Source: Anaerolineales bacterium
GTDB taxonomy: Bacteria; Chloroflexota; Anaerolineae; Anaerolineales; UBA11579
Direction of reading: 5' to 3'
DNA length: 64,000 nucleotides
Assembly: GCA_026129305.1 (NCBI GenBank)
Contig: JAHCII010000001.1
Span: forward strand, 278,270-342,269
Shown here in pieces: positions 26,668 to 34,702 of this stretch; the first letter of the stretch is position 1; each line of letters begins with the position of its first letter. The position numbers and the translations under genes are program-made. Below the pieces are notes generated by a model. It was not told where the DNA came from. It saw nothing but the letters and a program-made list of their open reading frames with translations, and ran no database searches.

Positions 26668-27552
26668 TCACCACTCGGCGGCGTACCAGCGCAGATACAG
26701 TTCCACGTGCGAACTCCAATAAGCTTCGCTGTGGTCTCCGGTAAATAAGCTCCACTGATGGGGGATACCGCGCTCGTTGAGCAGACCCTCGAACCACTGG
26801 ACCGATTGCAGAATACGCTGTTGGTCGCGTTCACCAATGTCCAGCCAAATACGCGGCGGGTCCCCGGCGACCAGCACGTCCAGCAGGCCGCGCAGCTTCC
26901 AGGCCTCTTCGGCAAAGACCGGCGGGCTGTGCCCGCCCAATGCGCCGAAAAGATCTGGATGGTTCAGCGCCAGGTGGATCGCCCAAGAGGCGCCGCGCGA
27001 GAGGCCGCCTACGGAGCGGAATTCTCGCCCGGGGAGCACGCGGTAGTTGGCCTCGACCCAGGGGATCAAGTCGGCAAGGAAGACATCGTCAAAGGCGTTA
27101 TCTGCCGGAGGAGCGAAGTGGCGGGAATCCTGCGGCATGACGATCAGGAAAGGCTCCACTTCGCCGGCAGCAATCAGCCGGCTGGCAGCTTCGTCGGCTC
27201 CCAAGCGGTCCCACTGGTCAGCAGCGTAGGTTTGGCCGTGGATCAGGTAAAGCACGGCATAGCTGCGCCCGGGGTCTTCGTAATAGCAAGGCGGCGTGTA
27301 AACGCGCACGGGCATGGGTTCAGAGAGCTGGTCGGAAGCCAGGCGGAACTCGTGCACTTCGCCGCCAGCTGACAAGCAAGCGAGAGCCTCTTGCTTGTCG
27401 GGGTAGTCTATCCGCACTGCGGGGCTGGGCGTGCGTGAGGGCACCGCCGTGGGGCGCAGCGGCGTTGGACTGGGCGTCGGGGCCGCCGGCGGTGTGGGAG
27501 AGCATGCCAGCATGAGCAGGGCCAGGGACACCAAACCAAAGCGGGGTCTCAT
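26668..27552 (-). CDS. Esterase-D-family lipoprotein hydrolase
   Basis: 294 residues from ATG 27552; an in-frame extension to 27735 runs into the neighbouring gene and is rejected. The lipobox LALLMLAC is followed by a Pro/Thr/Ser linker (about 20-50). An alpha/beta hydrolase of the esterase D/Fes type follows: YAVLYLIHGQTY, nucleophile Ser in GGLSRGASWAIHLAL (about residue 181), the acid in DIGERDQQ and catalytic His in TGDHSEAYW. It probably acts on esters at the cell surface, possibly ferric-siderophore or cell-wall acyl esters. It starts 10 bases after the sulfite-oxidase-like gene and is likely cotranscribed with it. Confidence 0.85.
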   Translation of the reverse strand: MRPRFGLVSLALLMLACSPTPPAAPTPSPTPLRPTAVPSRTPSPAVRIDYPDKQEALACLSAGGEVHEFRLASDQLSEPMPVRVYTPPCYYEDPGRSYAVLYLIHGQTYAADQWDRLGADEAASRLIAAGEVEPFLIVMPQDSRHFAPPADNAFDDVFLADLIPWVEANYRVLPGREFRSVGGLSRGASWAIHLALNHPDLFGALGGHSPPVFAEEAWKLRGLLDVLVAGDPPRIWLDIGERDQQRILQSVQWFEGLLNERGIPHQWSLFTGDHSEAYWSSHVELYLRWYAAEW

Positions 27553-27562
27553 GGCAGGCAGG

Positions 27563-28210
27563 CTACCAGCCGCTGGCGAAGCGCTGCTCTTTCCACACAT
27601 CGGCCTGGTTGTGATACCCGGCCTGCTCCCAAAAACCCAATTTGTCCTCGGAGAGGAACTCCAGGCCGCGCAGCCACTTAGCGCCCTTCCAAAAATACGG
27701 CGTATCCAGGTCTTCGCGGCCGGGCAGGTACCCAACCACGGCGCGCAGTGGGTAGCCGTGGTCCGGGGTCAGCGGCTGTCCGTCGAAGGTATCCGCCAGC
27801 AGAAAGTTGTCGGCATAGGCCACGTCCAGCGGCACATTGACGGTGAACCCGTATTCGGCATGCTGCAGCAGGTGTTTAGCGCCCGGCTTGGGGCGGATGA
27901 AGCCCTGGTCCACCAGGTCTTTGAGGGCAATGCCCTCCCAGACTGTGTCGAACTTGCTCCAGCGCGTCACACAGTGGATGTCCATGGTGATACTGCGCCG
28001 CGGCAGTTTCTGCACTTCGTCCCAATTCCAGCGGCGCTCTTCTTCCACTTCGCCAAAGACGCGCAAGTCCCAAGTCTGCGGGTTGAAACTGGGAACCGGC
28101 CCATAATGCAACACGGGGAATTTTTGGGTCAGGGCCTGCCCGGGAGGCAGGCGGCCTTCCTGTCGGATGCGCTCTTCTTCTTCGCGGCGATTGCGGAAGT
28201 TCTCAAACAT
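27563..28210 (-). CDS. Sulfite-oxidase-like molybdopterin oxidoreductase
   Basis: 215 residues consisting of only the oxidoreductase molybdopterin-binding domain. The Mo-ligating cysteine is in MDIHCVTRWSKFD (about residue 80), with VWEGIALKDLV and DHGYPLRAVVGYLPGREDLDTPYFWKGAKWL also typical of the cytosolic YuiH-like group. There is no Tat signal and no dimerisation domain, so it differs from MsrP and from true sulfite oxidase. The redox substrate is unknown. It stands 9 bases after the UPF0173 hydrolase stop and 10 bases before the esterase start, forming a three-gene unit. Confidence 0.87.
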   Translation of the reverse strand: MFENFRNRREEEERIRQEGRLPPGQALTQKFPVLHYGPVPSFNPQTWDLRVFGEVEEERRWNWDEVQKLPRRSITMDIHCVTRWSKFDTVWEGIALKDLVDQGFIRPKPGAKHLLQHAEYGFTVNVPLDVAYADNFLLADTFDGQPLTPDHGYPLRAVVGYLPGREDLDTPYFWKGAKWLRGLEFLSEDKLGFWEQAGYHNQADVWKEQRFASGW

Positions 28211-28219
28211 GGTTTGTCT

Positions 28220-28909
28220 CTATTCGATCAGGCTGAGGGTGTCTCCCGGGGTGAGCACGTGCACAGTGGCTTCCGTCTCACTGGAAACGCGCTTGGCCCA
28301 AGCATCGGGATCTTGTTGGATGGTATCCCAAGTGCCGTAGTGATAGGGCATGACCTGCTTGGGCTGCAAGAGCTTCACGGCGCGCAGAGCATCGTCTGGT
28401 CCCATAGTGAAATAATCACCGATCGGCAACACAGCCAGGTCCAGGCCTTCTTCGCCGATCAGGCTCATATCGCCAAACAAGGCGGTATCGCAGGCAATGT
28501 AGATCTTGCGACCGAGCGGGGAGGTCAGCAGGAAGCCCACGGCACAACCGCCGTAGCTGCCGTCCGGCATCTGCGAGCCATGCATCGCCACGGTCAGCTT
28601 GACCTTGCCAAAGGGTAGTTCCAGTTGGCCGCCCAGGTTCAGGCCGTGGGTCTGCACACCCTGGTCGTCAAGCCAGCGGGCCACTTCCAGGGTGGTGATA
28701 ATGGGAGCGTTGTTCTTCTTGGCCAAGGCCACCGCGTCGGCAATGTGATCATTGTGACCATGACTGACCAGGATGTAGTCGGCGTGCACGCTCTCCACAG
28801 TTTCCTCTGTGGCAGGGTTTTCCTCCAAGAAGGGATCCACCATCACCGTGTAGCCACCTATGTTCATGGCTACGGTAGCATGGCCTATCCAAGTAAGAGA
28901 AAGAGACAT
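28220..28909 (-). CDS. Metal-dependent hydrolase, UPF0173 (metallo-beta-lactamase fold)
   Basis: 229 residues, starting MSLSLTWIGHATVAMNIGGY. The metal-binding motif SHGHNDHIAD is at about 49-58, a further His in VAMHGSQ, the Asp in YIACDTALFGDM, and PYHYGTWDTI near the C-terminus, as in UPF0173/YtkL proteins. The natural substrate is unknown. It is the first gene of a unit with the sulfite-oxidase-like and esterase genes and borders the gene-free candidate origin region. Confidence 0.9.
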   Translation of the reverse strand: MSLSLTWIGHATVAMNIGGYTVMVDPFLEENPATEETVESVHADYILVSHGHNDHIADAVALAKKNNAPIITTLEVARWLDDQGVQTHGLNLGGQLELPFGKVKLTVAMHGSQMPDGSYGGCAVGFLLTSPLGRKIYIACDTALFGDMSLIGEEGLDLAVLPIGDYFTMGPDDALRAVKLLQPKQVMPYHYGTWDTIQQDPDAWAKRVSSETEATVHVLTPGDTLSLIE

Positions 28910-28914
28910 CGCTT

Positions 28915-29300
28915 TTTGCTCCTTTTGTTTGTATCTTCCTATTTTAGAGTATGTTTTTACTTAATAGTATTCTTAGTAGGCCCTGTGGATATGGGGATAG
29001 ACCTAGGTTTGTTGGGGAATCCCCTGTATAAAGGCTACTTGTTGGAAACACCACCACATGTATGTAGGTGTGATTTTCAATCCCTGCTGTGTAAAGTAGG
29101 GACAATTCTCGAATTAGTTGAAAAGACAGCGACGCGGGTGAGTTCGTCCACAATTGGCCATGATTGTGCCTTCTTTTGTCCCCAAATCCTGCGAACAACG
29201 AGACCGTCCTGTAGTCGTGGATGCTAAAGATATCCCGATGAGTGGAAGGGATATCCACAGACAAAAGCGTCCTTATCCACAGGTCTGTTATGCTAAACGC
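28915..29300. other. Candidate chromosomal replication origin (oriC)
   Basis: A 390-base stretch without a convincing gene between divergent genes. 28921-28980 is only about 27 percent GC in a roughly 60 percent GC region, a plausible unwinding element. DnaA-box-like 9-mers: perfect TTATCCACA at 29273-29281 (plus), ATATCCACA at 29251-29259 (plus, 22 bases from the first) and ATATCCACA on the minus strand at 28984-28992, with weaker ones at 29144-29152 (TCGTCCACA) and about 29089. An inverted repeat GATATCCC/GGGATATC (29229-29236, 29248-29255) overlaps a box. Nearby dnaN, parS-like sites and the strand switch of genes support the idea. dnaA itself is not here, so this remains a candidate. Confidence 0.5.
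29289..29294 (+). promoter_or_regulatory. -10 element of the DMT transporter gene
   Basis: TATGCT followed by seven bases and ATG 29302; no SD. It overlaps the edge of the candidate origin, eight bases after the perfect DnaA box, so DnaA could repress it. Confidence 0.45.
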
Positions 29301-29301
29301 C

Positions 29302-30189
29302 ATGGCTTCGCAATCCTCTTCGGAAAATCGGGCGGTGTGGCAAGCTTTGCTGGTCACCGCCTTGTGGTCCTCCTCCTGGGTGCTGATCAAATTCGGTTTG
29401 GGCAACATCCCTCCCCTGACCTTCGCCGGACTGCGCTACACACTGGCTTTTGCCTTATTGTTGCCTACTTTGCTGCGCGGCGGCCGCTTGGCCGAGCTGC
29501 GGGCTTTGTCCCGGCGCGACCTGCTCTTTTTGGTCGTGTTGGGGCTGGTCTACTATACGGCGACCCAAGGCTTGCAGTTCGTGGGTCTCTCGCTGCTGCC
29601 GGCCAACACACTCAGCCTGATGTTGACCCTGAGCAGCCTGACCATTGCCCTGGCCGGCCTGTGGCTGCTGGGCGAGCACATGCGCGGCTTGCAGTGGCTC
29701 GGCGTGCTGGTCTCCATCGCCGGGGCGCTGGTCTATTTTGGCAATATTGAGGGGCTGGCTGGCCTGGGCTTGTTGGTGGGTGTTCTGGCGGTTCTGTTCA
29801 ACACGGCAGGTGCCATCCTGACCCGCAGCATTAACCGCACAGCGCACATCTCTCCGCTGCTGGTCACCGTGGTCAGCATGGGCGTGGGTTCGCTGTGCCT
29901 GCTGCTGACCGGCCTGTTAACCGAGACTTGGGCGGCGCTACGCTGGCAGGATGTGCTGATTATCTTATGGCTGGCGGCGGTCAACACAGCCTTCGCCTTC
30001 ACGCTGTGGAACCACAGCCAGCGCATCCTTTCGGCAGCGCAAGCCAGCGTGATCAACAACACCATGCTGATCCAGATCGCTATTCTGGCTTGGGTCTTCC
30101 TCGGGGAGCGGCCCAGCACCTGGCAGATGCTGGGTATGGCGGTTGCGGCGGTAGGCGCCGTGATGGTGCAGCTGCGCCCGCGGGCTTAA
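29302..30189 (+). CDS. DMT-superfamily (EamA) transporter
   Basis: 295 residues with about ten hydrophobic helices arranged as two EamA repeats: first LVTALWSSSWVLIKFGLGNIPPLTFAGLRY, second LTRSINRTAHISPLLVTVVSMGVGSLCLL through LGERPSTWQMLGMAVAAVGAVMVQ. Such proteins export or exchange amino acids and other metabolites; the substrate is not predictable. I chose ATG 29302 (leaderless after TATGCT) over ATG 29290 and a far upstream 29242 start that would run through the DnaA-box region. Its stop overlaps the convergent acetyltransferase stop by a few bases, leaving no room for a terminator. Confidence 0.85.
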   Translation: MASQSSSENRAVWQALLVTALWSSSWVLIKFGLGNIPPLTFAGLRYTLAFALLLPTLLRGGRLAELRALSRRDLLFLVVLGLVYYTATQGLQFVGLSLLPANTLSLMLTLSSLTIALAGLWLLGEHMRGLQWLGVLVSIAGALVYFGNIEGLAGLGLLVGVLAVLFNTAGAILTRSINRTAHISPLLVTVVSMGVGSLCLLLTGLLTETWAALRWQDVLIILWLAAVNTAFAFTLWNHSQRILSAAQASVINNTMLIQIAILAWVFLGERPSTWQMLGMAVAAVGAVMVQLRPRA

Positions 30190-31313
30190 AGATCGCGGAT
30201 GTAGACGCGGTGGTTCTTATAGGGCTTGCCGCCCAGGTTCTCCAAATCCCGGCGCATCTCCCAGGCGGTCTCAGCCACCTGGGTCAGGTCGCCTTCCTGA
30301 AAGTCGAAATCCCACAGCGTCTTTTCCATCTCTGAATACATCAATGCATTGCCGCCGCGGCCTTGGAACTCTGGCAGGATGCCGATGCCGTTGACTGAAA
30401 CCCACTTGGTGCGGCGCAACTCCAGCAGCAGGTCGAACAGACCGAAAGGCAGCAGCCGGCCGTGGGCGCGCTGCAGGGCGGCCGAGACGTCGGGGAAGGC
30501 GAACAGAAAACCGACGATGTCCTGGCCGTGGGTGATAACCTTGATCAGCTTGGGGTCTGCCACCACCAGGATATTTTGGATGACAAAGTCGATCTCGCCC
30601 TGGGTCAGCGGGTAGTACTCCCAGTTGTTGACGAAAGCTTGGTTATAAGCCTTGCCGATGCGCGGCCCCCAAGTGCGCAGTTCACGCTTGTTGGCGAAGC
30701 GCTTGACCTGCAGGGCGCCGCGCTGCAGCACCCGCTCGGCGATGCTGTGGACACGTTCCGGGAAACGAAAGGCATCGCGGTGGGCGTAGCAGGAGACGAA
30801 ATCCACCTCTTTGCGGAAACCCAGTGCCTCAACCAGGCGCGGGTAGTAGGCGTAGTTATAGTTCATCATATTCATCATCTGGCGGTGTTCAAAGCCCTCC
30901 ACCATGATGCCGTAGCCATCCAAGGGACCGAAGCCCTTGGGCCCCACCACCTGGGTCAGGCCACGCGCCCGGGCCCAGTCAAAGGCCCGTTCAAATAAGG
31001 CGTTTGCCACCGCCTGGTCATCAATGCTGTCAAAGAAATAGAACTGGGCTTGTTGTTTGCCGTGATAGCGGTTGTAGGGCTTGTTCTCCAACGCAGCAAT
31101 GCGCCCCACCACCTGGCCATCTTGCACTGCTACGAAGAATTCAGCCTGCGAATGCTCATAGAAGGGGTGTTTCGTGGCGTCCAGAAACGCGTAGGCATCC
31201 ACCAGCAAGGGCGGTACCCACTGTGGGCAATCCTTGTAGAGTGTGAACGGAAATTCGACGAAGCGCTTAGCTTCGGTTTTGGAAGTGGTGTTGATCTTTT
31301 CGACGGCGACCAT
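30186..31313 (-). CDS. GNAT-fold N-acetyltransferase-like protein (YghO-like)
   Basis: 375 residues. The N-terminal region (FPFTLYKDCPQWVPPLLVDAYAFLDATKHPFYEHSQAEFFVAV) and central VVGPKGFGPLDGYGIMVEGFEHRQMM are characteristic of the large YghO-like GNAT proteins, and VNGIGILPEFQGRGGNALMYSEMEK (about 310-335) contains the acetyl-CoA pyrophosphate loop Q-x-R-G-x-G/N. The substrate is unknown. TATAAT lies exactly six bases upstream of the ATG with no SD (leaderless). Converges on the DMT transporter with overlapping stops. Confidence 0.75.
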   Translation of the reverse strand: MVAVEKINTTSKTEAKRFVEFPFTLYKDCPQWVPPLLVDAYAFLDATKHPFYEHSQAEFFVAVQDGQVVGRIAALENKPYNRYHGKQQAQFYFFDSIDDQAVANALFERAFDWARARGLTQVVGPKGFGPLDGYGIMVEGFEHRQMMNMMNYNYAYYPRLVEALGFRKEVDFVSCYAHRDAFRFPERVHSIAERVLQRGALQVKRFANKRELRTWGPRIGKAYNQAFVNNWEYYPLTQGEIDFVIQNILVVADPKLIKVITHGQDIVGFLFAFPDVSAALQRAHGRLLPFGLFDLLLELRRTKWVSVNGIGILPEFQGRGGNALMYSEMEKTLWDFDFQEGDLTQVAETAWEMRRDLENLGGKPYKNHRVYIRDL

Positions 31314-31319
31314 CGCCGG

Positions 31320-31325
31320 ATTATA
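31320..31325 (-). promoter_or_regulatory. Consensus -10 of the GNAT-like gene
   Basis: TATAAT on the minus strand with six bases to the ATG; one of the clearest leaderless arrangements in the window. It sits four bases after the pepF stop codon. Confidence 0.6.
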
Positions 31326-31328
31326 CGC

Positions 31329-33137
31329 TTAGCCAGCCAGCTGTTCCAACTGGGCTACGTTGGTTTCCAGTTCGCGGAAGGCGGCCTCGATCGGCGCCTT
31401 GCTGCTCATATCCACGCCGGCCAGGGCGAAGAGGTCCATAGCGTAGCGCGAGCCACCGGCCTGCAGGAAGCGGTGATAGCCCGCCGCAGCTTGTGGGTCG
31501 CCGCTGAGCACTTTCTCCGCAGCCGCGTGGGCGGCGCTAATGCCCACGGCGTACTGGAAGCTATAGAACGGGATGTACAAGTGCAGGAACTGCGCCCAGG
31601 TCACCGGGGTGCGCTGCGTATCGTCATCCATCGTCTCTCCGTAGCCCTCGGCAAAGTACTGAGCCAGAATGCCGTTGAAGATCTCGGCGCTGAGCGGCTT
31701 GCCTGCTTTGGCCCGTTCATAGACCTCCAGCTCAAAGCGCGCCAGAGTAGGCATGATGAAGAAGTAACGATGGAAGTTGGACATGGCCTCATCGATCATG
31801 GCCAGCTGGAAGTTGGCGTCGCCAGCCTTCTCCTTGCGCAGGTAGGCGCGGGTCATGGCCTGATGGAAGTTTGAAGCGGTTTCGGTGACAGTGGAGGAGA
31901 TGGCCCCGTAGTCGTTATAGACGATGGGCTGGTGCAGGGCAAAAGCGTGGCTGTGCATCGAATGGCCCAGTTCGTGCGCCAGGGTGCTGAGGCTGAAGAC
32001 CGAGTCGCTGTAGCTCATGAAGATATAGGGCGGCTTGCGCCCGACCATGCGGGAGGATGCGGCGCCCTGGCGTTTCTCGATGTTCGGCGCCCAGTCCACC
32101 CAGCGCTCTTCCAGGCTGCCGGCGCGCATGGTTTCCACGTATTCGTTGCCCAGCGGCTGAAGTGAGGCGCAGATCCACTCGACGGCCTGCGGATAGGGCA
32201 CTTGCGGCGGGTCAGCCAGGATCGGCGCCCAAACATCGTAGGGCCCCATCTTTTCCAAGCCGAGCAGCTTGGCTTTCACAGCCCAGTAGCGGTGCCAGAC
32301 GGGCAGGTTGGCGCGGAAGACCCCGATCAGATTGTGAAAGACCTGAGTGGGCAAGTTGTTGGGCGCCAGGCGCATTTCCAGCACGCTGTCAAAACCGCGC
32401 ACCTTACGCTGGAACTCCATCTGCTTAACGCTGCCCAGATAGAGCGCCCCCAGGGTTTTCTGCATACTCAGGTATCCGTCAAAATAGTGCTGCCAGGCGC
32501 TGCGCCGGCGTTGGCGGTCTGTGGATTGCAAGGAAGCATTTAGGGTGGACTGGAAGACTGGATGCACCCCGCCAGCCGAATCGAGCGCATCCTGGAACTT
32601 CAGGTCGGCATTGGTCAGCTCGCTGAAGGCGCGATAGGTCATATCGAAGGCATCTTCTGCCATGCCCAGCATCTCTTCGACCTCTTCGGAGCGGGTGTTC
32701 TTTTGCAGGCGCAGCAGGTTGTCGAAGTAGTGCCGAAAGATCCTGAGCCGCGGTTCCTCCTCTGCCCAGGACAGCAGTTCCTCCCCCTTGGCGATCAGCT
32801 GCGGTTCGGCGAAGGCAGTCGCCGCCAGAAAATCCGCTTCGAGGCTGCCGATCAGCCCCATGCGGCGGCCGGCCTGTTCATCGCTGGTGTCCACTGTGGC
32901 CGCCCAGCCCACGAAGCCGGAGAGTTCGCCCAGGCTGACCGCCACGGTCTCGTAGGCGTCGAACCAGTCGGCCAACACGGCCGGGCTGCCGGTCAGGGTG
33001 CCGTTGAAGGATTTGAGTTCAGGAATGGCCTGCTTGGTGTGCTCGAACTGAGTGTCCCACTCTGCCCAAGATTCGAAGGTGGCTTCGCGGTTCCAGGTGG
33101 CTTCTACGGGCACATCGCTGCGTTTCAAGGTGGTCAT
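31329..33137 (-). CDS. pepF: Oligoendopeptidase F-family metallopeptidase (M3)
   Basis: 602 residues from ATG 33137 (MTTLKRSDVPVEATWN); a longer in-frame start would overlap tRNA-Arg and is rejected. The zinc motif HELGHSMHSH is at about residues 396-405 with the downstream Glu in SSTVTETASNFHQAM. ADWFDAYETVAVSLGELSGFVGWAATVDT is the N-terminal helical part of PepF. It is a cytosolic enzyme cleaving short peptides for amino-acid recycling. A second, more distant M3 enzyme is encoded at 46468-48249. It lies 32 bases downstream of tRNA-Arg on the same strand and could be read through from it. Confidence 0.93.
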   Translation of the reverse strand: MTTLKRSDVPVEATWNREATFESWAEWDTQFEHTKQAIPELKSFNGTLTGSPAVLADWFDAYETVAVSLGELSGFVGWAATVDTSDEQAGRRMGLIGSLEADFLAATAFAEPQLIAKGEELLSWAEEEPRLRIFRHYFDNLLRLQKNTRSEEVEEMLGMAEDAFDMTYRAFSELTNADLKFQDALDSAGGVHPVFQSTLNASLQSTDRQRRRSAWQHYFDGYLSMQKTLGALYLGSVKQMEFQRKVRGFDSVLEMRLAPNNLPTQVFHNLIGVFRANLPVWHRYWAVKAKLLGLEKMGPYDVWAPILADPPQVPYPQAVEWICASLQPLGNEYVETMRAGSLEERWVDWAPNIEKRQGAASSRMVGRKPPYIFMSYSDSVFSLSTLAHELGHSMHSHAFALHQPIVYNDYGAISSTVTETASNFHQAMTRAYLRKEKAGDANFQLAMIDEAMSNFHRYFFIMPTLARFELEVYERAKAGKPLSAEIFNGILAQYFAEGYGETMDDDTQRTPVTWAQFLHLYIPFYSFQYAVGISAAHAAAEKVLSGDPQAAAGYHRFLQAGGSRYAMDLFALAGVDMSSKAPIEAAFRELETNVAQLEQLAG

Positions 33138-33169
33138 AGCAGATTCGCTTTCCAGGTCGGCGATTTTAG

Positions 33170-33243
33170 TGCCCCAGGTGGGAGTCGAACCCACAACCTC
33201 GGCCTTAGGAGTGCCTTGCTCTATCCAATTGAGCTACCGGGGC
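33170..33243 (-). tRNA. tRNA-Arg (anticodon CCU)
   Basis: A 74-base cloverleaf on the minus strand: acceptor GCCCCGG/CTGGGGC plus discriminator A, D arm GCTC...GAGC, anticodon loop CTCCTAA (CCU, reads AGG), T arm GTGGG-TTCGACT-CCCAC. The anticodon stem AGGCA/GGCCG has purine-purine mismatches at both ends, leaving three pairs. CCA is not encoded. Upstream on the same strand lies the enoyl-CoA hydratase gene, separated by two hairpins. Confidence 0.92.
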
Positions 33244-33245
33244 CT

Positions 33246-33306
33246 GCGCTCCACAAAACGGAGCGCTTAAGAGTTTCTGCTCGGCTGTGCCGAGCAAAGA
33301 AACTCT
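33246..33306 (-). terminator. Two tandem hairpins between enoyl-CoA hydratase and tRNA-Arg
   Basis: On the minus strand, AGAGTTTC/GAAACTCT with an inner GCTCGGC/GCCGAGC stem (33270-33306) comes first, then GCGCTCC/GGAGCGC (33246-33266). They lie after the hydratase stop and just before the tRNA. They could terminate or serve as RNA-processing sites. No long T-run is present. Confidence 0.5.
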
Positions 33307-33322
33307 GTACAAGTCTACACGA

Positions 33323-34102
33323 TTATCGCCCCTTCCAGTTCGGCTTGCGCTTCTCGGCGAAGGCGCGCATGCCCTCCTTCTGGTCCTCGGAGGCGAAGAG
33401 GAAATAGAAGGCCTGGCGCTCTTCGGCGATGCCATCGGCCAGATGGGTTTCCTCGGCGCGGTTGACGGCTTCTTTGCCCAGGCGCACGGCCAGCGGGGCG
33501 CGAGCGGCGATCTGGGTGGCCAGCTCCAAAGCCTCGTCCAGGCAGCGCTCGGCGGGCACCACGCGGTTGACCAAGCCGTAACCCAGCGCCTCGGCGGCGG
33601 TCAGGGTGCGATTGTTCAGCACCATCTCCATGGCGACGGCTTTGCCCACGGCGCGCGTCAGGCGCTGGGTGCCGCCGGCCCCGGGGATAACGCCCAGGTT
33701 GATCTCGGGCTGGCCGAAGCGCGCCGTTTCCGCGGCGACGATCATGTCGCAGGACATGGCCAGCTCATTGCCGCCGCCCAGGCACCAGCCCGAGACGGCC
33801 GCGATGACCGGTTTGGAAACCTTCTTGATGCGGTCAAAGGGCGAAATGTGGCCGCGCAGCAATAGCTCCACGGAGGACGACTCGGCCATTTCTTTGATGT
33901 CCGCTCCCGCGGCGAAGGCGCGGGCGTCGCCAGTCAGCACGAAGGCGCCTACGCTATCGTCGGCGTCATATTTCTCCAGCTGGTCCATTAACTCGGTCAT
34001 CAGGGCGCTGTTCAGCGCGTTCATCGCTTCGGGGCGGTTGAGGCGCAGCAAGACCACCCGCTCACGCACTTCGGTCAGGATAAAGCTGGCTGTTTGGGAC
34101 AC
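33323..34102 (-). CDS. Enoyl-CoA hydratase/isomerase (crotonase)
   Basis: 259 residues. The crotonase oxyanion loop AAGADIKEM (about 67-75), SGWCLGGGNELAMSCDMIVA with the first catalytic Glu (about residue 113) and FGQPEINLGVIPGAGGTQRLTRAVG with the second Glu (about 133) are all intact, so hydratase activity is likely. It hydrates trans-2-enoyl-CoAs in beta-oxidation or a branched acyl-CoA pathway, which would fit the methylcrotonyl-type carboxylase elsewhere in the window. Last gene of an EthD-M23-SDR-hydratase unit, nine bases after the SDR stop. Confidence 0.92.
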   Translation of the reverse strand: MSQTASFILTEVRERVVLLRLNRPEAMNALNSALMTELMDQLEKYDADDSVGAFVLTGDARAFAAGADIKEMAESSSVELLLRGHISPFDRIKKVSKPVIAAVSGWCLGGGNELAMSCDMIVAAETARFGQPEINLGVIPGAGGTQRLTRAVGKAVAMEMVLNNRTLTAAEALGYGLVNRVVPAERCLDEALELATQIAARAPLAVRLGKEAVNRAEETHLADGIAEERQAFYFLFASEDQKEGMRAFAEKRKPNWKGR

Positions 34103-34111
34103 GGCGTCCTC

Positions 34112-34702
34112 CTAGGGTTGTTTCGTCTCGGCCAGGCACAGCGCCAAGATCTGGTCTGGCTCGGCCGGGCAGCTGTGCACTGCAATGTGATGTGCCCCCA
34201 ATTCTACGCCAGCCGCGGTGGCCAGGGCTTCCAGCCCACCGCTGGCGGCCTGCCAGGCGGGCGGCGCCCCAGGCTGCAGACTTTGCGCCAGCACGATGCG
34301 CCCGCCACCCAGCTGGCGCATCACGCGCCCGACTGACTGCATGCACAGGAAGGCGGCGCTTAGGTTTAGGTCCAGTGTGCGGTGCCAGTCCCACTCATCC
34401 AGGTCCAGCAGGTTGCCGGCCGGCTGGGCGACCGGCAGGAAGACCAACAGGTCAATGCGCTCCCAGGGCTCCAGCACGGCCTGCAGCATGGTTTGCAGGG
34501 CCAGCTTGCGTGAGACATCGGCGGCGTGGGCGATGGCTTGCGCGCCGGCGGCGTTCAGCTCGGCGGCCAGGCTTTCGATGCGGCCCGGCATCAGGTCATT
34601 GAGCGCCAGGCGCAGCCCGGCGGCGGCCAGGCCGCGGGCCACGGCTTCACCGGCGGGTGAACTGGCGCCTACGATCAGCGCCACGCGTTTAGGGTCCGTC
34701 AT
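34112..34702 (-). CDS. SDR-fold protein with degenerate active site
   Basis: 196 residues from ATG 34702, with GGGAG seven bases upstream. The nucleotide-binding fold is recognisable (RVALIVGASSPAGEAVARGLAAAGL; DVSRKLALQTMLQAV; NLSAAFLCMQSVGRVM; GGGRIVLAQSLQ), but the short-chain dehydrogenase Y-x-x-x-K is replaced: the segment reads PAWQAASGGLEALA, lacking both Tyr and Lys. Catalysis as a normal SDR is therefore unlikely. It may be a binding or regulatory pseudoenzyme. It starts inside the end of the M23 peptidase gene (14-base overlap) and ends nine bases before the enoyl-CoA hydratase. Confidence 0.78.
   Translation of the reverse strand: MTDPKRVALIVGASSPAGEAVARGLAAAGLRLALNDLMPGRIESLAAELNAAGAQAIAHAADVSRKLALQTMLQAVLEPWERIDLLVFLPVAQPAGNLLDLDEWDWHRTLDLNLSAAFLCMQSVGRVMRQLGGGRIVLAQSLQPGAPPAWQAASGGLEALATAAGVELGAHHIAVHSCPAEPDQILALCLAETKQP

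Noticed and set aside
33138..33194. In-frame N-terminal extension of pepF
   Set aside because: It overlaps tRNA-Arg and has no family similarity; ATG 33137 gives the normal start.
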